Counted from the stretch's first letter, positions 1-12,285 are shown. The stretch is 64,000 bases of DNA from Batillaria attramentaria (GCA_018292915.2 JACVVK020000001.1:4546001-4610000), one strand, 5' to 3'. Translations and numbers: made by a program. Notes: generated by a model from the letters alone, not told the origin.

Positions 1-155
1 GCAGCTTGACCTACATAACACAAAAGCACGAAAATCACGCTTTTTCATGACAACAAAACTCACTACAGGCTAACCACTCGCCAAACAGAGTACTTCAAAT
101 AAACACCAAGCACGCCCCACGGTCAGTTTGTGTCCTTACGCGTGACTGGGTGTTT
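1..155 (+). repeat. Dispersed repeat family B, 3' part (copy 1 of 3)
   Basis: The block with CTACATAACACAAAA, the repeated AATCACG words and the final TTTGTGTCCTTACGC closely matches the 3' parts of 6708-7130 and 36690-37085. The window edge truncates it. No open frame or tRNA-like promoter is seen, so the element class is unknown. Confidence 0.75.
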
Positions 156-2255
156 TGAAGCAGTCCTAGCTGTGCGCAGAAAGCGTACTCGCAGTGGATC
201 GGATATCAGGAAAACTCCATTGAATCGTGCAGTTATGACCCGTTATATATAGTTTGAGAATATTTGAAGGTATATTTCTTCAGCGTTATAGTTTACTTAC
301 TTCGATGTGTGTACATGTATGACAGTGAACCGGAAAGTTAATTGACACTGATACCTGATTCCGGAAACAACAACCAAAGAAAATCACAAACCCGATATAT
401 TCACACACTAGGTGACTATCAGATGTTCAGCCCTGAAAGTCTGATTTTTATTCCACACTAGCCTTTGGCTAGTGACTCAAAAGTTTTACTAACCAAACTA
501 AAAAAGTTACTCGCCAAACTTCACAGTTAAAAAGTTACAAGTTAGCAGGAGACAAGCGCTGCTCAGGTTCTGCTGACTTCGCCTTCTTTGGACAGGACGT
601 GTCTCTGCCTCCGAAGCATACGGTTTGTTTGCTTTCTCAGTTTCAAGTGGTGTGCTTCATCACGCGAACGCATGGCAGCTTCGAACAATGATTCAGACCC
701 GGAAGTAGCTGAGAGAACTCAATTCTCTTGGTGACGAAGAGAATGGATTGTAAAACCTGCGAAATGTGTTTTTACTGCTATGACACTGAAAAATTGACTT
801 CATTTTTTGCGGCAGTCTCATCTAGCGAGGAAGTCTTTGATTTCACTAGCCAGTATTTTTTTTTACCCAGCCGCCATGGAGAGCAGAATACTCGCTACTT
901 CCAGGGCTGGTGTATTTGGAGAAGAAGCGGTTCTACGACTGGTGTCGCGTATATCACACAGAAAAAATAATAATGATAATAATAATATGCCACATCGACT
1001 AACTAGTAACTAGAAATGACTGAACTTGTAGAAATGGCTTTTTGGATAATCGTGTTACTGAAAATAACAAAACTCCAGCACACACCGCGACCAGAGATTT
1101 CCCCTAACGTTCTCCTTAATTTCATCAGGGAAATTCTGTTATCCCAAGTCGTTGTTGGGTGCTTGTGGTCTATGTCCCTTGCCTGTTCTGTGTGAAAATT
1201 GGCTAATGCTGTCCCTACACAATGACAGGAAAGATTTCTTGCTCTCTGTCTCAATCTCTGTCTCCCTCCCACCTCCTTCCACCCTCTCTCTGTCTGTCTC
1301 TTTATGTCGCGGTCTGTCTGTCTGTCCCTCTCTCTCTCTCTCTCTCTCTCTGGGTGCAACGAACTGAATTGGCTGTATTGTGTGACGCTTCTAAAAAGCC
1401 TTAAACTTAGTTAGTACCGACCACCAGAAGAGCGGTTTTTCACACTCGTGTCCCAGCTACGGCTTTTTGCTGATTGAGTAGCGTCCATCTGCAAAATTGT
1501 CGTCTGCTCTCGCAGTTTCTCGCGGTCAAAAGGCCATCCGGGCACTGACCACTTCTGGCTGTTTCTCTGCGTTGATTGGCTAGGCAGACTGACGTTGACG
1601 AGATTGCGATGGTAAATTCTATTCACGAAGTAACCTTTGGGGCGTTCCAATTTTGTCTCTTCTGCGGATGGGGAGTAGCCTTGCTACAATTCTTTCTTAC
1701 ATTTCACCTTTATTCTCTGTCGCCTTATTCATATTTTAATCAGATCATTGTTAAGCTGAGTTCAGGGATTCCTTCTTTATTGCATGACGGGGGGGGGGGG
1801 AGGTCCAACCCTATCATGCAAAACTCTCTCCTAACACCAAAGAGAAGAATTACTGTCTTTTTGTGCCCAAGGGCACATTTGTTGCGTGCAAGACAGCCAT
1901 ACCAATGCCGACTAATAGAGACTATTATTTTTCCCATGCAATTCTTGACCGAGAAATGCTTTCAAATGGAGTTCTTAGCTCAACCACTGCTTTGGCACCC
2001 GTTCACGTTTGCCTCAACAGTTCCAGTACCATGTCAGCTGTTTCTATGAAGAACAGAATTTCTGACGAGCGCAGGACAAAACGTAATGAGAACTGACTGA
2101 GAATAATAGAAGGGGGTCGGAAAGGGAAGCTGCATTTATTTTAGAAACTGAAATGTGGAGGGGAGAACAGTGCATCTTGAATGAGATACAGTAGTAAGGA
2201 AGCGAAACATCTCCTTCAACCAACGCTAGTTATACGTAAACAAGCAAGCAAGCAA
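156..2255. other. Gene-free stretch
   Basis: I see no coding exon, RNA gene or clear transposon end here. It holds a short (TC)n run near 1329-1352 and a G-run near 1791-1801. The open frames are short, overlap on both strands and show no recognisable protein motif. Confidence 0.5.
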
Positions 2256-2650
2256 GTGTGCAAGGAAGGAAGGAAAGGTACGGAGGGAGGAGGAAAGAAA
2301 GGAGGGAGGGAAGGAAGCAAGGAAGGAGGGAAGGAAGGAAGGAGTGACGGAAGGAATGCATGAATGAGGGAAGTAAGGACGGAGGGAAGGAAGGAAGTAG
2401 GCCAGAGGAAAGTAAGTAAGTAGAAAAGGATGGAAGGGAGGAGGGAAATAAGGAAAGAAGAAAGGAAGGAATGAGGGAAAGGAAAGTATGAAGGCAGTCA
2501 GTTAGGAGGGAGGTAAGTAAGTAGGTACAAAGAAAGGAAGTAGGTAAGGATGGAAGGAAGGAGGGAAGGAAGGAAGGTAAATACGTAAAGAAGGAAGGAA
2601 GGAGGAAAGTAAATAAGGAAGGAAGGACGGGGGTAAGTAAGTAAGTAATG
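2256..2650 (+). repeat. Polypurine (GGAA/GGGA)n tract, ~395 bp
   Basis: The + strand is almost entirely purine, built of degenerate GGAA, GGGA and AAGT words. The open frames on the complement (Leu/Pro/Ser-rich) are by-products of the composition. Mirror-like purine tracts of this kind are known to be able to form triplex DNA; that is inference here. Confidence 0.85.
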
Positions 2651-3086
2651 GAGGAAGCAAGGTGTAGAAAATTGCAATCGTGGCAGTTTTCTTGGCACAC
2701 ATTTGCCCTTCAAATGTCCAATTCGTACTGCTTCAAAGCATCCGTATCTTGGGGATTAATCGTGTTTGACCAAGACGCTCGCGTGGATCTACAGAGGCTT
2801 CGCTGTCGGCGCTGCCTCTCCTGCCCCATATTTCATTCGGCCCGCTGACATCGAGGACAGGCAGAGGCTCGGGGGCGAGGTCATCAAGCTGGAGAGGCCG
2901 GCACTTGTCGGGTGAAATCTGGAAGTGGAACTCGCCGGGTTAATGTGCAGCACCTGCTGCCACTGGCCATGATTGCCGGTTGAGTGGCACGATTGTAGGA
3001 ACTCTCTGAGACTGATATTTCTATAACTTTGTTGGCTTTTTTCCACCCCCCTCTTCTTTCTGGAGATCTGGGACAAATGAACGTTG

Positions 3087-3160
3087 AACTGTCAAGGCTG
3101 GGTTCGTGAGTTCGAACCTTGGCTGGGAGCCAAACATTTGTGCTGGGTTCTTCCTTGTAT
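3087..3160 (+). mobile_element. SINE family A fragment
   Basis: It contains a tRNA-like B box (GAGTTCGAACC) followed by GGCTGGGAGCCAAACATTTGTGCTGG, the central part of the SINE defined best at 42792-42965. Both ends are degraded. Confidence 0.55.
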
Positions 3161-3589
3161 TCATTGCGTTTGATAATGCATCGTCCGTACTTGTAGGAAA
3201 TGGCAGTTAACCGGGGCCACAAAAGAACCAAACACCCATGTCCTTCTGTTCATGTACCGACGTTAACGTTTTACTCCTAAATATATAAATGAACAGTGTC
3301 TGACGGTCCGTGTGTCTTTTCGCCATTCTTACGGTCCACGAGAAGTAGTGCCATATTTCAGTTCGTCGACTTTGCATCGCCGGATTACCTCTCATCGCGC
3401 AAATATCTTCAAACGGTTCCAGCGGTATCTTCGCGAATTCTCATTTCGTCCGTATTTTCAAGCGGTTCCCGGGGTACTTGTGCACATGATCAATCATCAC
3501 CCCGGGCAAAGCCGGGTACATCCGATAGTTTTTGATACACCTGGCGACAGAATTTTTTTTTTTTAAGTTGGCATCTTTGGCTTACGGGG

Positions 3590-3770
3590 AAGCAGGACAG
3601 CTGAGATGGTAGGACGTTTGACTTTCAGTGCTCGGTCGTGAGTTCAGATCCCGAGTGGGAGCCCAGAGTATTATTTTGCTTGCGTTTTCTTCGTTGATCT
3701 CGTCTTTGATATCCCCCCCCCCCCTGTGTAGCGGAAAAGAACGTTCACCCGCATCCAACCAACCTACCAA
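3590..3770 (+). mobile_element. SINE family A, diverged copy
   Basis: A tRNA-like head (GATGGTAGGACGTTTGACTT, then a TCGTGAGTTCAGATCCC B box) is followed by the family tail (GTCTTTGATATC, then GCGGAAAAGAACGTT). A C-run interrupts the tail. It is more diverged than the copies at 31-43 kb. Confidence 0.6.
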
Positions 3771-4444
3771 CCTCTGCTTTGCGTGAACGGAAGCGTTTTT
3801 AGAAGGGAAGCACAACAACACTGACCCTTTTTTCCCCAGTGGCCATCGTGTTTACCCCCCCCCCCCCCTCCGGTAATGATGCCAACCTCCGCTGAAGGAT
3901 AAGGATTGCCACCTTTGTTCTCTCATACGTTCAACACTGGTAACTGCGGGGCGATTTGAATATCTGAAGTAACTGAAGTTCTTCACGATGTAAGTATGTC
4001 TGGGTGTGCAGCTCGCGTTTTGTTGCTGTGTCACCCCAACCCGACGTACTCAGAAACTGAAGCGCAGTGTTCTCAGTGCAATCTGCTGGAGTGTTTAACC
4101 TGTAAATGACGCGATGGCTCCAGGCGGAATGAACGGTGTGTGCACTATATGGAGATGTCTATCGCCGCTGGGGCTACAGGGGAATTTGGAAAACTTCCAG
4201 ATTTTGCGTTGAAACAGTTAAACGCACATATCCCACGATGACCAGGTTTCACATCAGACAACTTTTGTTTTGGGACAAACCGGCTGCGATGAAGTGTGCG
4301 CCTGCACGCTCCATTATAATCCAATGTATCCCAACGACGTGTAGAGCTCTGAAAGCAGTGCATTGACATCTGGTGGCCGCGCAAACAGTTGTATCTCACT
4401 TACTCATCTCGCTCTTAGTCTGGCTTTTATTTTACCTTACATGC

Positions 4445-4445
<1 letters not shown>

Positions 4446-4509
<64 letters not shown>
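4446..4509 (+). repeat. (TG)n microsatellite
   Basis: About 32 uninterrupted TG units. The apparent peptides in this region (Val/Cys on +, His/Thr on -) are artefacts of the repeat. Confidence 0.98.
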
Positions 4510-4510
<1 letters not shown>

Positions 4511-4660
4511 CTTCTTTCAAAGTAATATCAAATTTTAATGAACGGAACAACTGCATGGGTCTAGTGAGAGTTTTCCGTTTTAAATGTTGCTTGTTAAAAC
4601 AGACAACAGAGTATTTTTGCATGTGAAGTTTTGAATTGAATTTCAAACTTGAAATGAGGG

Positions 4661-4935
4661 GAGCCGGGAGAGCCGAATGGTAGAGCGCTGGACTGTCAAT
4701 GCTCGGGTCGTGAGTTCGAATCCCGACTGGGGCCAAATATCTGTGCTGGCCCTTTTCTCGTTGCCCCGTCTTTGATATCACCCATACGTGGTGGAAAAGG
4801 ACGTTAAACAGCTGGATGTCCATTGTGCGGAATGCGTGTGAATTCACTTGAGCGTGCGTGTTGGGTTCAGTTCGCGGCGCTTTGAGCCGATTCACGAAAT
4901 TGGGTAAAGCGCCTATACAATTATTATTATTATTA
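4661..4935 (+). mobile_element. Chimeric SINE: family A head and body joined to family C tail
   Basis: From 4661 to about 4811 this is a complete family A SINE: A box TAGAGCGCTGGACTG context, B box GAGTTCGAATCCC, and the tail ending GGACGTTAAAC. It then runs directly, at about 4813, into the 3' part of family C (GAGCGTGCGTGTTGGGTTCA, GCGCTTTGAGCCGATTCA, GGTAAAGCGCC) and an (ATT)n end. This is either a template-switch product or one SINE inserted in another. Confidence 0.7.
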
Positions 4936-6060
4936 TTTGCTGGCATAGATACGTTTTGTCGGAGGATGCGCCTTTAATTGTCTTCTGGCTAACAAGAGCG
5001 GAGGTTTTGATTTTGCTGCAAGCCAGCGTTGCTGATGTAGCAAGTTTGTTTACAGTCTTACACGATGTACCGTTTTTCTTTTTTCTTAAATAATTCCTAT
5101 ACCAGTTAGCGACTTATGAAACTGCACTGTTGCTTTGCCTGCTAGAATCGATATTCTCGTCAGACAGTTTTAAGTGACTCAGCCGCGTGAGCAACGAGGA
5201 GGGAAACCCAGAAAATTGATGGAATTTGATAGCACCGGCTATTCTTCGCTAAAGGGGATTAAAAAAAAAAAAAGTTTGATTCAGCAAGTTTGGAGCGTTA
5301 CGTCACGACCGGTTCTCTCGGGTCCCAGAAAAAAAAGAGGAATAACCACAGGGAAGTGGATACTGTGACAGCAAGAGAATAAACCAGATCGGTAGTTTAT
5401 TTTTGGCTTGTTCTCTGACGTGACGTATAGTCGAGCCGAAGCCAAGTCAGAGAGACCGCTTTCCCCTTGACGAGGCCGCAGCTCTAGAATTACACAGACG
5501 CAGAGTGAAAATGCAGGTCTCTGCCTGGTCATTGAAGCCTTTCTTAGGGAAGACTTCTCCTTAATTGCAAGTTATTTCTGTCGCGACCTACTGCCCTATT
5601 CTTACATTTGCAATCTTGTGATGGAAAGTCCAAGTGAATTCGATTGTAACCTGAGCAATGCCGGGCGCTCTGGCAGTTACCTGGCAACAGCATTGTCGCA
5701 GGTACCAAAAGGTCTAGCTGCGATGCAAACTAGACGCTGGTTCATTCTTTGCAGATAATGTTACCTCACTCCCACACTACGAAACACGTTTGCAGCGGTC
5801 GTGGGGTGGGCCGTTTGTTGTCTGTTTGCTGGCGTAACGTCCTTTTCCGCTACTTAGGCTGATTCTGCCTTCCTGTACTGATCGAACTCTACACTCAGTC
5901 ACGCTCCCTCCGGTTTTCAGCTGACACTGGTACCGTCAGAATTCACCGCACTGGCTTAAAATCTTCCACCTTTCGGCGAGTTTCCACCTGTGGCTAAAAA
6001 AAAGCGCCCCCCCCCCTCACCCCCCCTCACCCACCCCCACCCCCCCTCCAACCCAAAAGA
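4936..6060. other. Gene-free stretch
   Basis: No exon, RNA gene or repeat with a copy elsewhere in the window was recognised. A C-rich low-complexity block lies at about 6006-6050. Confidence 0.45.
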
Positions 6061-6300
6061 GTGGTTCCTCATTTGAAACACTTAAAATCATTTCAAAACA
6101 CACCAAACTGCAAAGATTTCTAAAAATTTGCCTCCCCAAAAAACGTTTCCTCCTCTGTAGGATTTAAATTCAGACCAAACAGCATCAAATTGCACAGATT
6201 TTAGTATAATTCAAAATTTGCCTCTACAAAAGTGTTTTCTCCTCTGGAGCATTTGAATTTATGCCAAAAAGCACCAAATTTTACAGATTTTATAGTCTAA
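6061..6300 (+). repeat. Diverged tandem repeat, ~90-bp unit, about 2.7 copies
   Basis: Three successive blocks share the order (ATTTGAA...CC AAA...GCA(C/T)CAAA...ACAGATTT...AATTTGCCTC...AAA...TTTCCTCCTCTG). The copies have diverged but keep their word order. Function unknown. Confidence 0.65.
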
Positions 6301-6707
6301 CTTAAAAAACAAAATTCGGGGTAGCTTGCCTTTTTTTCTTTTATATATACATAGCCGTTAAGGTCGCTAACCTCATATGTAAATTATTTATCTACATGCA
6401 GTTTCTTATGTATTTAGTTCTTAAGGTATGTGATGTGCTGATGACTTTTATATATACATGTGTGTGGGTGTGGGTGTGTGTGTGGGGGGGGGAGGGGGGG
6501 GGATCTTACATGTATTTAGTCGTTGAGGTCTGTGGTGTGTGTTTAGTGCCGCTGTTTAATAACAAATTGCCCAAATTGGGATAATAATTGAAATTAAAAT
6601 TGCCTCCGGACTCCCTTAGCATTAAGCTTATGGCTTGGCCTCTTCGTCACTGAATACTACACACCTTTCCTTCTTTTGGGTCATGGACTATTTTGAGCCC
6701 TGGTGGT

Positions 6708-7130
6708 CGAAGGACACAAATACACAGGACCTCAAATGCCTATATATTCCCTATTAGCCTCAGGCATCGTAGTCACCCCTAAAAATGCTTCTAGAAACAA
6801 TTACTACCATGAACAGACCATTCAAAGACACGCACCTGAATGTCTCCTTTCCGCTCAGGCCTCACTGGAGTAATGCACGTCTACTTTCTGCTTAGGCCAG
6901 AGAGGCAGTTCACACAAATCCGCTTGCCTCACTTGTGTCCCACCTCTGTGCTAAAGTCCCAGCTTCACTGGCAGCTTGCCTCTTTTTGTGACCGCCTGCC
7001 ATGCACCTTGGCCTACATAATACAAAAATCACGAAAATCACGCATTTTCACTACAGACTAGCACACTTGCCAAACAGGGTACCTCAAATAAACATCAAAC
7101 ATGACCCCACGGTCAATTTGTGTCCTTACG
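6708..7130 (+). repeat. Dispersed repeat family B (copy 2 of 3)
   Basis: It runs in parallel with 36690-37085 for about 400 bp, starting at GAAGGACACA and passing CACCCCTAAAAATGCTTC, TGTCTCCTTTCCGCTCAGG and CAGCTTGCCTCTTTTTGTGA. The last part also matches 1-155. No coding capacity, TIR or A/B box was seen. It may be a non-autonomous element or part of a larger LINE or Helitron; this cannot be decided here. Confidence 0.75.
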
Positions 7131-7158
7131 CCTGGTTGTAATATCTCTGTAAATGTTG

Positions 7159-7241
7159 CCATCGTTGCCCCGTCTTTGATATCACCCGTATGTGGTGGAA
7201 AAGGACGTTAAACCCCAAAACACCCACCCACCCACCCACCC
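7159..7241 (+). mobile_element. SINE family A, tail-only copy
   Basis: Only the 3' part is present (CGTTGCCCCGTCTTTGATATC to GACGTTAAACCCC, then (CACC)n). The words TGTTGCC just before and just after it may be a short target-site duplication. Confidence 0.7.
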
Positions 7242-7383
7242 TGGAAGTGTTGCCGTGTTAGACACCACCACTGAATGCCTTGTAAGTACGTACGTCGGAA
7301 GACTGGCTTTTAATTTTCAGTCTTTCATTTGACGCTCGTGACATCTGATCGTATCTTTTGTTCGGTTATTGCATTGCCACCCT

Positions 7384-7624
7384 TAATAATAATAATAATA
7401 ATAATGAGTATTGTATAGGCGCTTTACCCAATTTCATGAATCGGCTCAAAGCGCCGCGAACTGAACCCAACACGCACGCTCACGTGAATCACACGCATTC
7501 TCTCACACACTGGACATAAACACATTACAATCACGTGGTGCGAAGGGTCAGCTCAGCTATTTAAATTTCGGAATTTAGAATTGCATTTATTTTTCAATTT
7601 TGATGGGCTGAACATTTCCAAAGC
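7384..7624 (-). mobile_element. SINE family C, 3' part
   Basis: Read on the minus strand it carries the family C middle (TTCAGCTGACCC-like block, CACGTGATTGTAATG), the conserved GCGCTTTGAGCCGATTCATG and an (ATT)n tail. The tRNA-like head seen at 62055 is missing, so it is 5'-truncated. Confidence 0.8.
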
Positions 7625-8451
7625 AGACTCTTCACGCTTTTCCGAAAAAAAATTACTGTAGTTCGGGCATTAGCAGCTTCCACCACAGATCAGCTCAGCC
7701 TGGAGCTCATCATCACAGAAGCCGGAACGCCAACACACCACCTGCGTCTTGGTAGAATTTTTGGCTCCAGGAATCGGTGATTAGACTTTAGCACACCTGC
7801 GCGGCTATCCAGAAGACAGGCACGTACACACTGCGCGTATAGAGAACATTGAGAGCCTTCACCTACGGCTGACGTCAGGCAGTAATTTTTTTTTTCTTTG
7901 ACCATATTTCCTTTGTTGGACAACTTGTAAGACCCGAGCTTGAAGCGGAAGACGGTTTACTATGTAGATTCACCGCACTCAAACAACTGATACTGCCGTG
8001 TCGAAATGGCGAAACACAGTAAATACAGACTTCAACATAAGTCAAGGACCACTTGCAAATTTGGCTAAAATTCCTGGAAGATGTCCGTGCAGCACATGGT
8101 GGTTTTTCAGCTTCAGCAAGCTTTGCAGGATGCATTGTTAACCCTTCAACACTTTCACAGCAAAACATTTTGAAAGATTCCTTGATCTCTATTTTTTGTG
8201 AATTCTTAAAAATTAGACCTGTCTGTCAAGGTGGTCCTTGGCTCATGTTGAAGTCTGTACCTGACGTCATTTTGTGGACTACTACCATTACGTCAGTGTG
8301 TTTTATCTTTACAAATCACCCCTTTTCCCATCAAATGACGCCATGGACTTACTTTGTTGTGCCACTGCACGGCATAATAGCTGTAATGTACGAGCAGACA
8401 GCAAAGGCTATCTAGGGCCAGGGTTCAGCTTCCGCGTGAGGCTAGTAGGAT

Positions 8452-8630
8452 TCGGGTACGTGGCTCAACAGTTGCGCGGTGGACTCGAGGTCAGGAGGCC
8501 CCGGGTTCGAGTTCAGACAGGGCCAAACTATGTACAGGCAATGTTCTTTTCCAGTGGCTCCGTCTTTGACATCACCTTCGCGTTGAACGGAAGATGCAAA
8601 GCATAAAAACACGCACGTACCCACCCACTG
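8452..8630 (+). mobile_element. tRNA-like SINE family G (copy 1 of 2)
   Basis: A tRNA-like segment has an A-box-like GTGGCTCAACAGTTGCGCGG and a B-box-like GGGTTCGAGTTC. It is followed by ACAGG...TCTTTTCC...GGCTCCGTCTTTGACATCACCTTCGCGTT. The second copy is at 35345-35500. The tail resembles family A only loosely. Confidence 0.55.
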
Positions 8631-8634
8631 ACTG

Positions 8635-8850
8635 TGAACTGGATCTGTTTGTGTAACTTGTCCATTACAGTCAAGGATACATAAACTGTGGCCGACCTGG
8701 CAGTCTGACTGGATTGGAAAAGTGTTCAGCTGGACTGTACAGTTAGGGTAGCTATCCCCATCCCCCATAACTAGCCCCTTAGGGCCGTCTGCAATCACCT
8801 CGTTGTGGCGTGGACGATAAACCCCAGCTAACCAACCAACCAACCAACCC
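8635..8850 (+). repeat. Dispersed repeat family D (copy 1 of 2)
   Basis: It shares about 200 bp with 41172-41387, from TGGATCTGTT..TGTAACTTGTCCA through TCTGACTGGATTGG and TTAGGGCCGTCT to the end (GGACG(A/T)TAAACCCC). The terminal TTAAACCCC recalls the SINE A tail, so D may be another SINE with a related 3' end. Confidence 0.65.
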
Positions 8851-9111
8851 ACGTCGTGACCGCTGAGGAAATCATCAACCCCCGTTCCTGTCTGTGCCAA
8901 CACGTAGTCATCAGTGGGACTGGTTGACGTATTCTGTTCAAAACACTTTATTGTTTGTGTTTTAAAATGTAAGATCAAAAGCGAAAATTTGCCTTTAAAA
9001 ATTAAATTTTTAAAAAGTCTTTTAAAAAGTAAAAGGAATCAAAACCAAACAGAAAATTACCTGCAGACCCATGCGTTGCTCCATTCGTTATAGTAAGTTC
9101 TTAATTATGAT

Positions 9112-9200
9112 TGTGCTGGCTTTTTCATCGTTGCCCCGTCTTTGATATCACCCGTATGTGGTGGGAAAGGACGTTAAATCCCCAAACACCCACCCCACCC
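9112..9200 (+). mobile_element. SINE family A, 5'-truncated copy with 13-bp target duplication
   Basis: This 89-bp insert starts at TGTGCTGGC and ends in (CACC)n. TCTTAATTATGAT lies immediately before it (9099-9111) and immediately after it (9201-9213). The exact duplication shows that the truncated form was itself inserted, as expected for target-primed reverse transcription that stopped early. Confidence 0.85.
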
Positions 9201-9213
9201 TCTTAATTATGAT

Positions 9214-10549
9214 ACCAAAATAGGTTCTGTACGTTCTCATTTTCCCAAATTCCTTCTGTGAAAGACTGGACCGGATTGTGCCGGAAGTGCCTCCATGGTG
9301 TGATGATGATGATGATGATGATGATGATCGTGATGATGACTGGCCATTTGTAGGGCGGTAGGAAAAGATTCCGTGCAGTAAACATGCCCACCACGCCTTT
9401 GTGATAGCGGAAAAAAGCACAGTACAGAACAACAACAACAACAACAAAACTCACGGTGGTCAGTTACTGTGCTTTCTCGGCCGCGTGTCACCTTAGGCGA
9501 GGACATGAAGACTTCCCTCTTTATCCGACGTCTCCAGTTCGCGCGGTAATGGACCTATCCGGTAGCCCCTAGCAGCTGTTGCTACGACATATGAGCGACC
9601 GGTTTCTCTGTTAATATACGTTTGTAAAAACATGTTGGGCTATTTAAAGGCGCAGCAATATGGCCTATTTTCTTTAAAAAAAATCTATTTGGCTAAAGAT
9701 GCTTATTGGCGATTTTTTTGTTGGCAAAATGTGAAAGGCTACGCGCCGTCCCCAAACACCGATATCTCTATTTCAGCATGCTGTATACCTTTGTTAACAA
9801 TGCTCAGTATTCAGCGAGTTGTATTGCCACGCCCACATGCTAGTCATTTCGGAATTCTGACGGTGGCATCTGCGAAAAATGGAGAAAAAAAATTGAGTTT
9901 AAATCGTAAATTTAACTCAGATTACGTCAGATAATTTTTGTATCGGCCCTGCAAAATAACAGCAACGACAAGCTTACCAGTAAAAGAAAACAAAATTTGA
10001 GTATAAATATTGTTGATTACAGTGAGTAAGGGTTTGATGGTTCAAGCAAAACCCTAATAGTGAAGGGAGAAAAAACATCCAGCAGACCCCCCCCCCCCCC
10101 AAAAAAAAAAAAAAAAAAAAAAAAACCACACGAATATATGGTAAACTTAACTGGAAGCACAACACGACAGGAAATGATTTGGTTTGTCTTGAGGATTTGG
10201 TATGACTTGCATGCAAGAACCTGCAAGTGAAAAGTGTGTGGGAAAAAAAAAACCCACCCCAAAATAACGAGGGCAGACAGCACCGATAGGACCCCCTGAT
10301 TCTTGGGGACGTCAAATCAGTCAGGAGACTAAATTTGGATCTGATGCCATTCGCAGAGACACGTCCTCAGCCTTTAGCCTGGGTGTTTCGACTTCTCTTT
10401 AGCTGCAGGAAAGTTAAGCTGACAGCGCTGTGTCCTGGGCTGTGCTGCGCTCTTTAAAATAGCACTACGCCTACGCACTAATTTTGCTGGACAAAATAAA
10501 GTCGTCCCTCCTTGCGCGATGTGTGAGACGCGGCCATGTAATGCTGTTG
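9214..10549. other. Gene-free stretch
   Basis: It holds a (GAT)n run near 9301-9330, an (ACA)n run near 9429-9447 and a C-run joined to an A-run at about 10087-10125. No exon or transposon end was recognised. Confidence 0.45.
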
Positions 10550-10850
10550 GCTTTCAGTTCAAATCAGCTTTATATGTGGTGCTGTGCAGACTTTCAGATG
10601 AATTCAATTTTAAATTTGGTACTGTACAAAGATCTCCAGATCTCTCAGTTTTGTATGTGCCGTTGTATAGACTATCAGGTCAGTTCAGTCATGCTATAGG
10701 TTTATATATAGGCTTCGTTACGTTCAGGGTTTGTTTGTTTTTTGTTGCGTTTTGTGGTATATAGATTTTCTATTCAACTCGGTTTTGTATGTGGTGCTTT
10801 GTAGACGTTCAGTCCAATTTAGTATTGTATGCGATGTTAAGACTTGCACT
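10550..10850 (+). repeat. Degenerate ~42-bp minisatellite
   Basis: About six diverged units share the pattern TTCAnnT.AGTTTTGTATGTGGTGCTGT.TAGAC. Unit lengths vary and one unit is interrupted. It looks like an old, decaying tandem array. Confidence 0.55.
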
Positions 10851-11569
10851 TCCGTCAGTTCAGCTGTTGGCATTTTTTACGTCCACGCGGCCGGTCGGTG
10901 TCTTACAAATGAGTCTGTTTTTACCTTTAGTGCAAGGAGGTTATCTGATGCAAGCAGCAAGCACCAAAACAAGAGGAGAGTAGCGTTCAACTTCGCGTGG
11001 TGTGCGGTGTTCGTGACTGGGAATTCTCCTTGGTGAGAATTTGATGGATCGACCGGCGACTTTACGTACAAGGTTAAGACAGGTGCCCAAAGCAAGCGGC
11101 CAAGGAATGCTTGAGAGGGTTTCGAAACACCAACCACGGGGGGTGGGGGGGGGGGGGGTGAAACAACATGGACGGGCGTTTTTCCGGTGCTGTTCTTCTC
11201 TAAATCATCGCTCTGCCAATCAGCGGGTTTCCACGCCACAGCACCGGGGGAAACCCCCCCAAAAAACAAACAAACAAACAAACAAAACAACAACAACACC
11301 CCCCCCCAAAAAAAAAAAAAAAAAAGAAGCAAAAACAAAACAAAACAAAACAAAAAAAACCCACCACCAACAACAACAGCAAAAAATAAAAAAATCCGCT
11401 TCGGTGAGAACGATTGAAAGGGGTCATTTTCCACCCACAAACCAACTTGTACTAATACTGCAAGAGTTGTATATTACTGCTCGTGTTACTGCTTTAAATG
11501 AGAGCAATCGTTGCCGAAACTGTTGAAGCGGCATAGCAACGCAAAAAGGGCGTCCATTTTGATTGCCGT

Positions 11570-11570
<1 letters not shown>

Positions 11571-11626
<56 letters not shown>
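11571..11626 (+). repeat. (CA)n microsatellite
   Basis: 28 CA units without interruption. A C-run/A-run junction lies nearby at about 11303-11322. Confidence 0.98.
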
Positions 11627-11630
<4 letters not shown>

Positions 11631-12072
11631 TCTAAACAAACTCGTATGTCTCAATCGTGCTCCATCGAGTTGTGCGGATAGGCTGACATTGACCCTTCGT
11701 GCTTGTGGCTTTGCAATAGCCTTCTGATTCTACGCAAGCGGAAACAGTGTCAGTACCCTCCCACTGTGACACCCGAGTTTTAACTAGGTTTGGTAGTTAT
11801 CTATCTAGGGCTTACCGCGCTCATCTCCCAGATCTAGGGAGCGCTCTCAGCTGTGCTTACTTCCCTTACTTTCAAATTGACCTGATTGAGCGCATGTTTT
11901 CGGCTTTAGCGACGCCTTTGTTCCTATTCTATATTAAATGTAATTACATGACATTACACCTAGGCAGTTGCTCCTAAATTATTTAGTCTTTTTCCGCTGA
12001 AACCTCATGCAGAGCTTTAGGGTAGCGACGTCTGCTAGTACTGGAGACGCACCAGATTATTCTAGGGCAGCC

Positions 12073-12285
12073 TTTTGGTCGTACTTCCAATACATACGGG
12101 TGATACGAAACCGGGACAACGAGAGGAAAACAACAACAACAACAACAAAACCAACAACAACAACAACAAAAACCTAACAAACAGCACAGATATTTGGCTC
12201 CTGGTCGAGATTCGAACTTACGACGCGAACGTTGAAAGTCTGACGCTTCAATTACCAACTAGGCAACCCCGACTCCCCTCGCCGC
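12073..12285 (-). mobile_element. SINE family A, minus-strand copy
   Basis: Read on the minus strand it has a GGGAGTCGGGGTTGCC head, a B-box-like GTTCGAATCTCG, the GGAGCCAAATATCTGTGCTG segment and the TATCACCCGTATGT tail. (CAA)n-type expansion lies between body and tail. The head is diverged. Confidence 0.6.
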
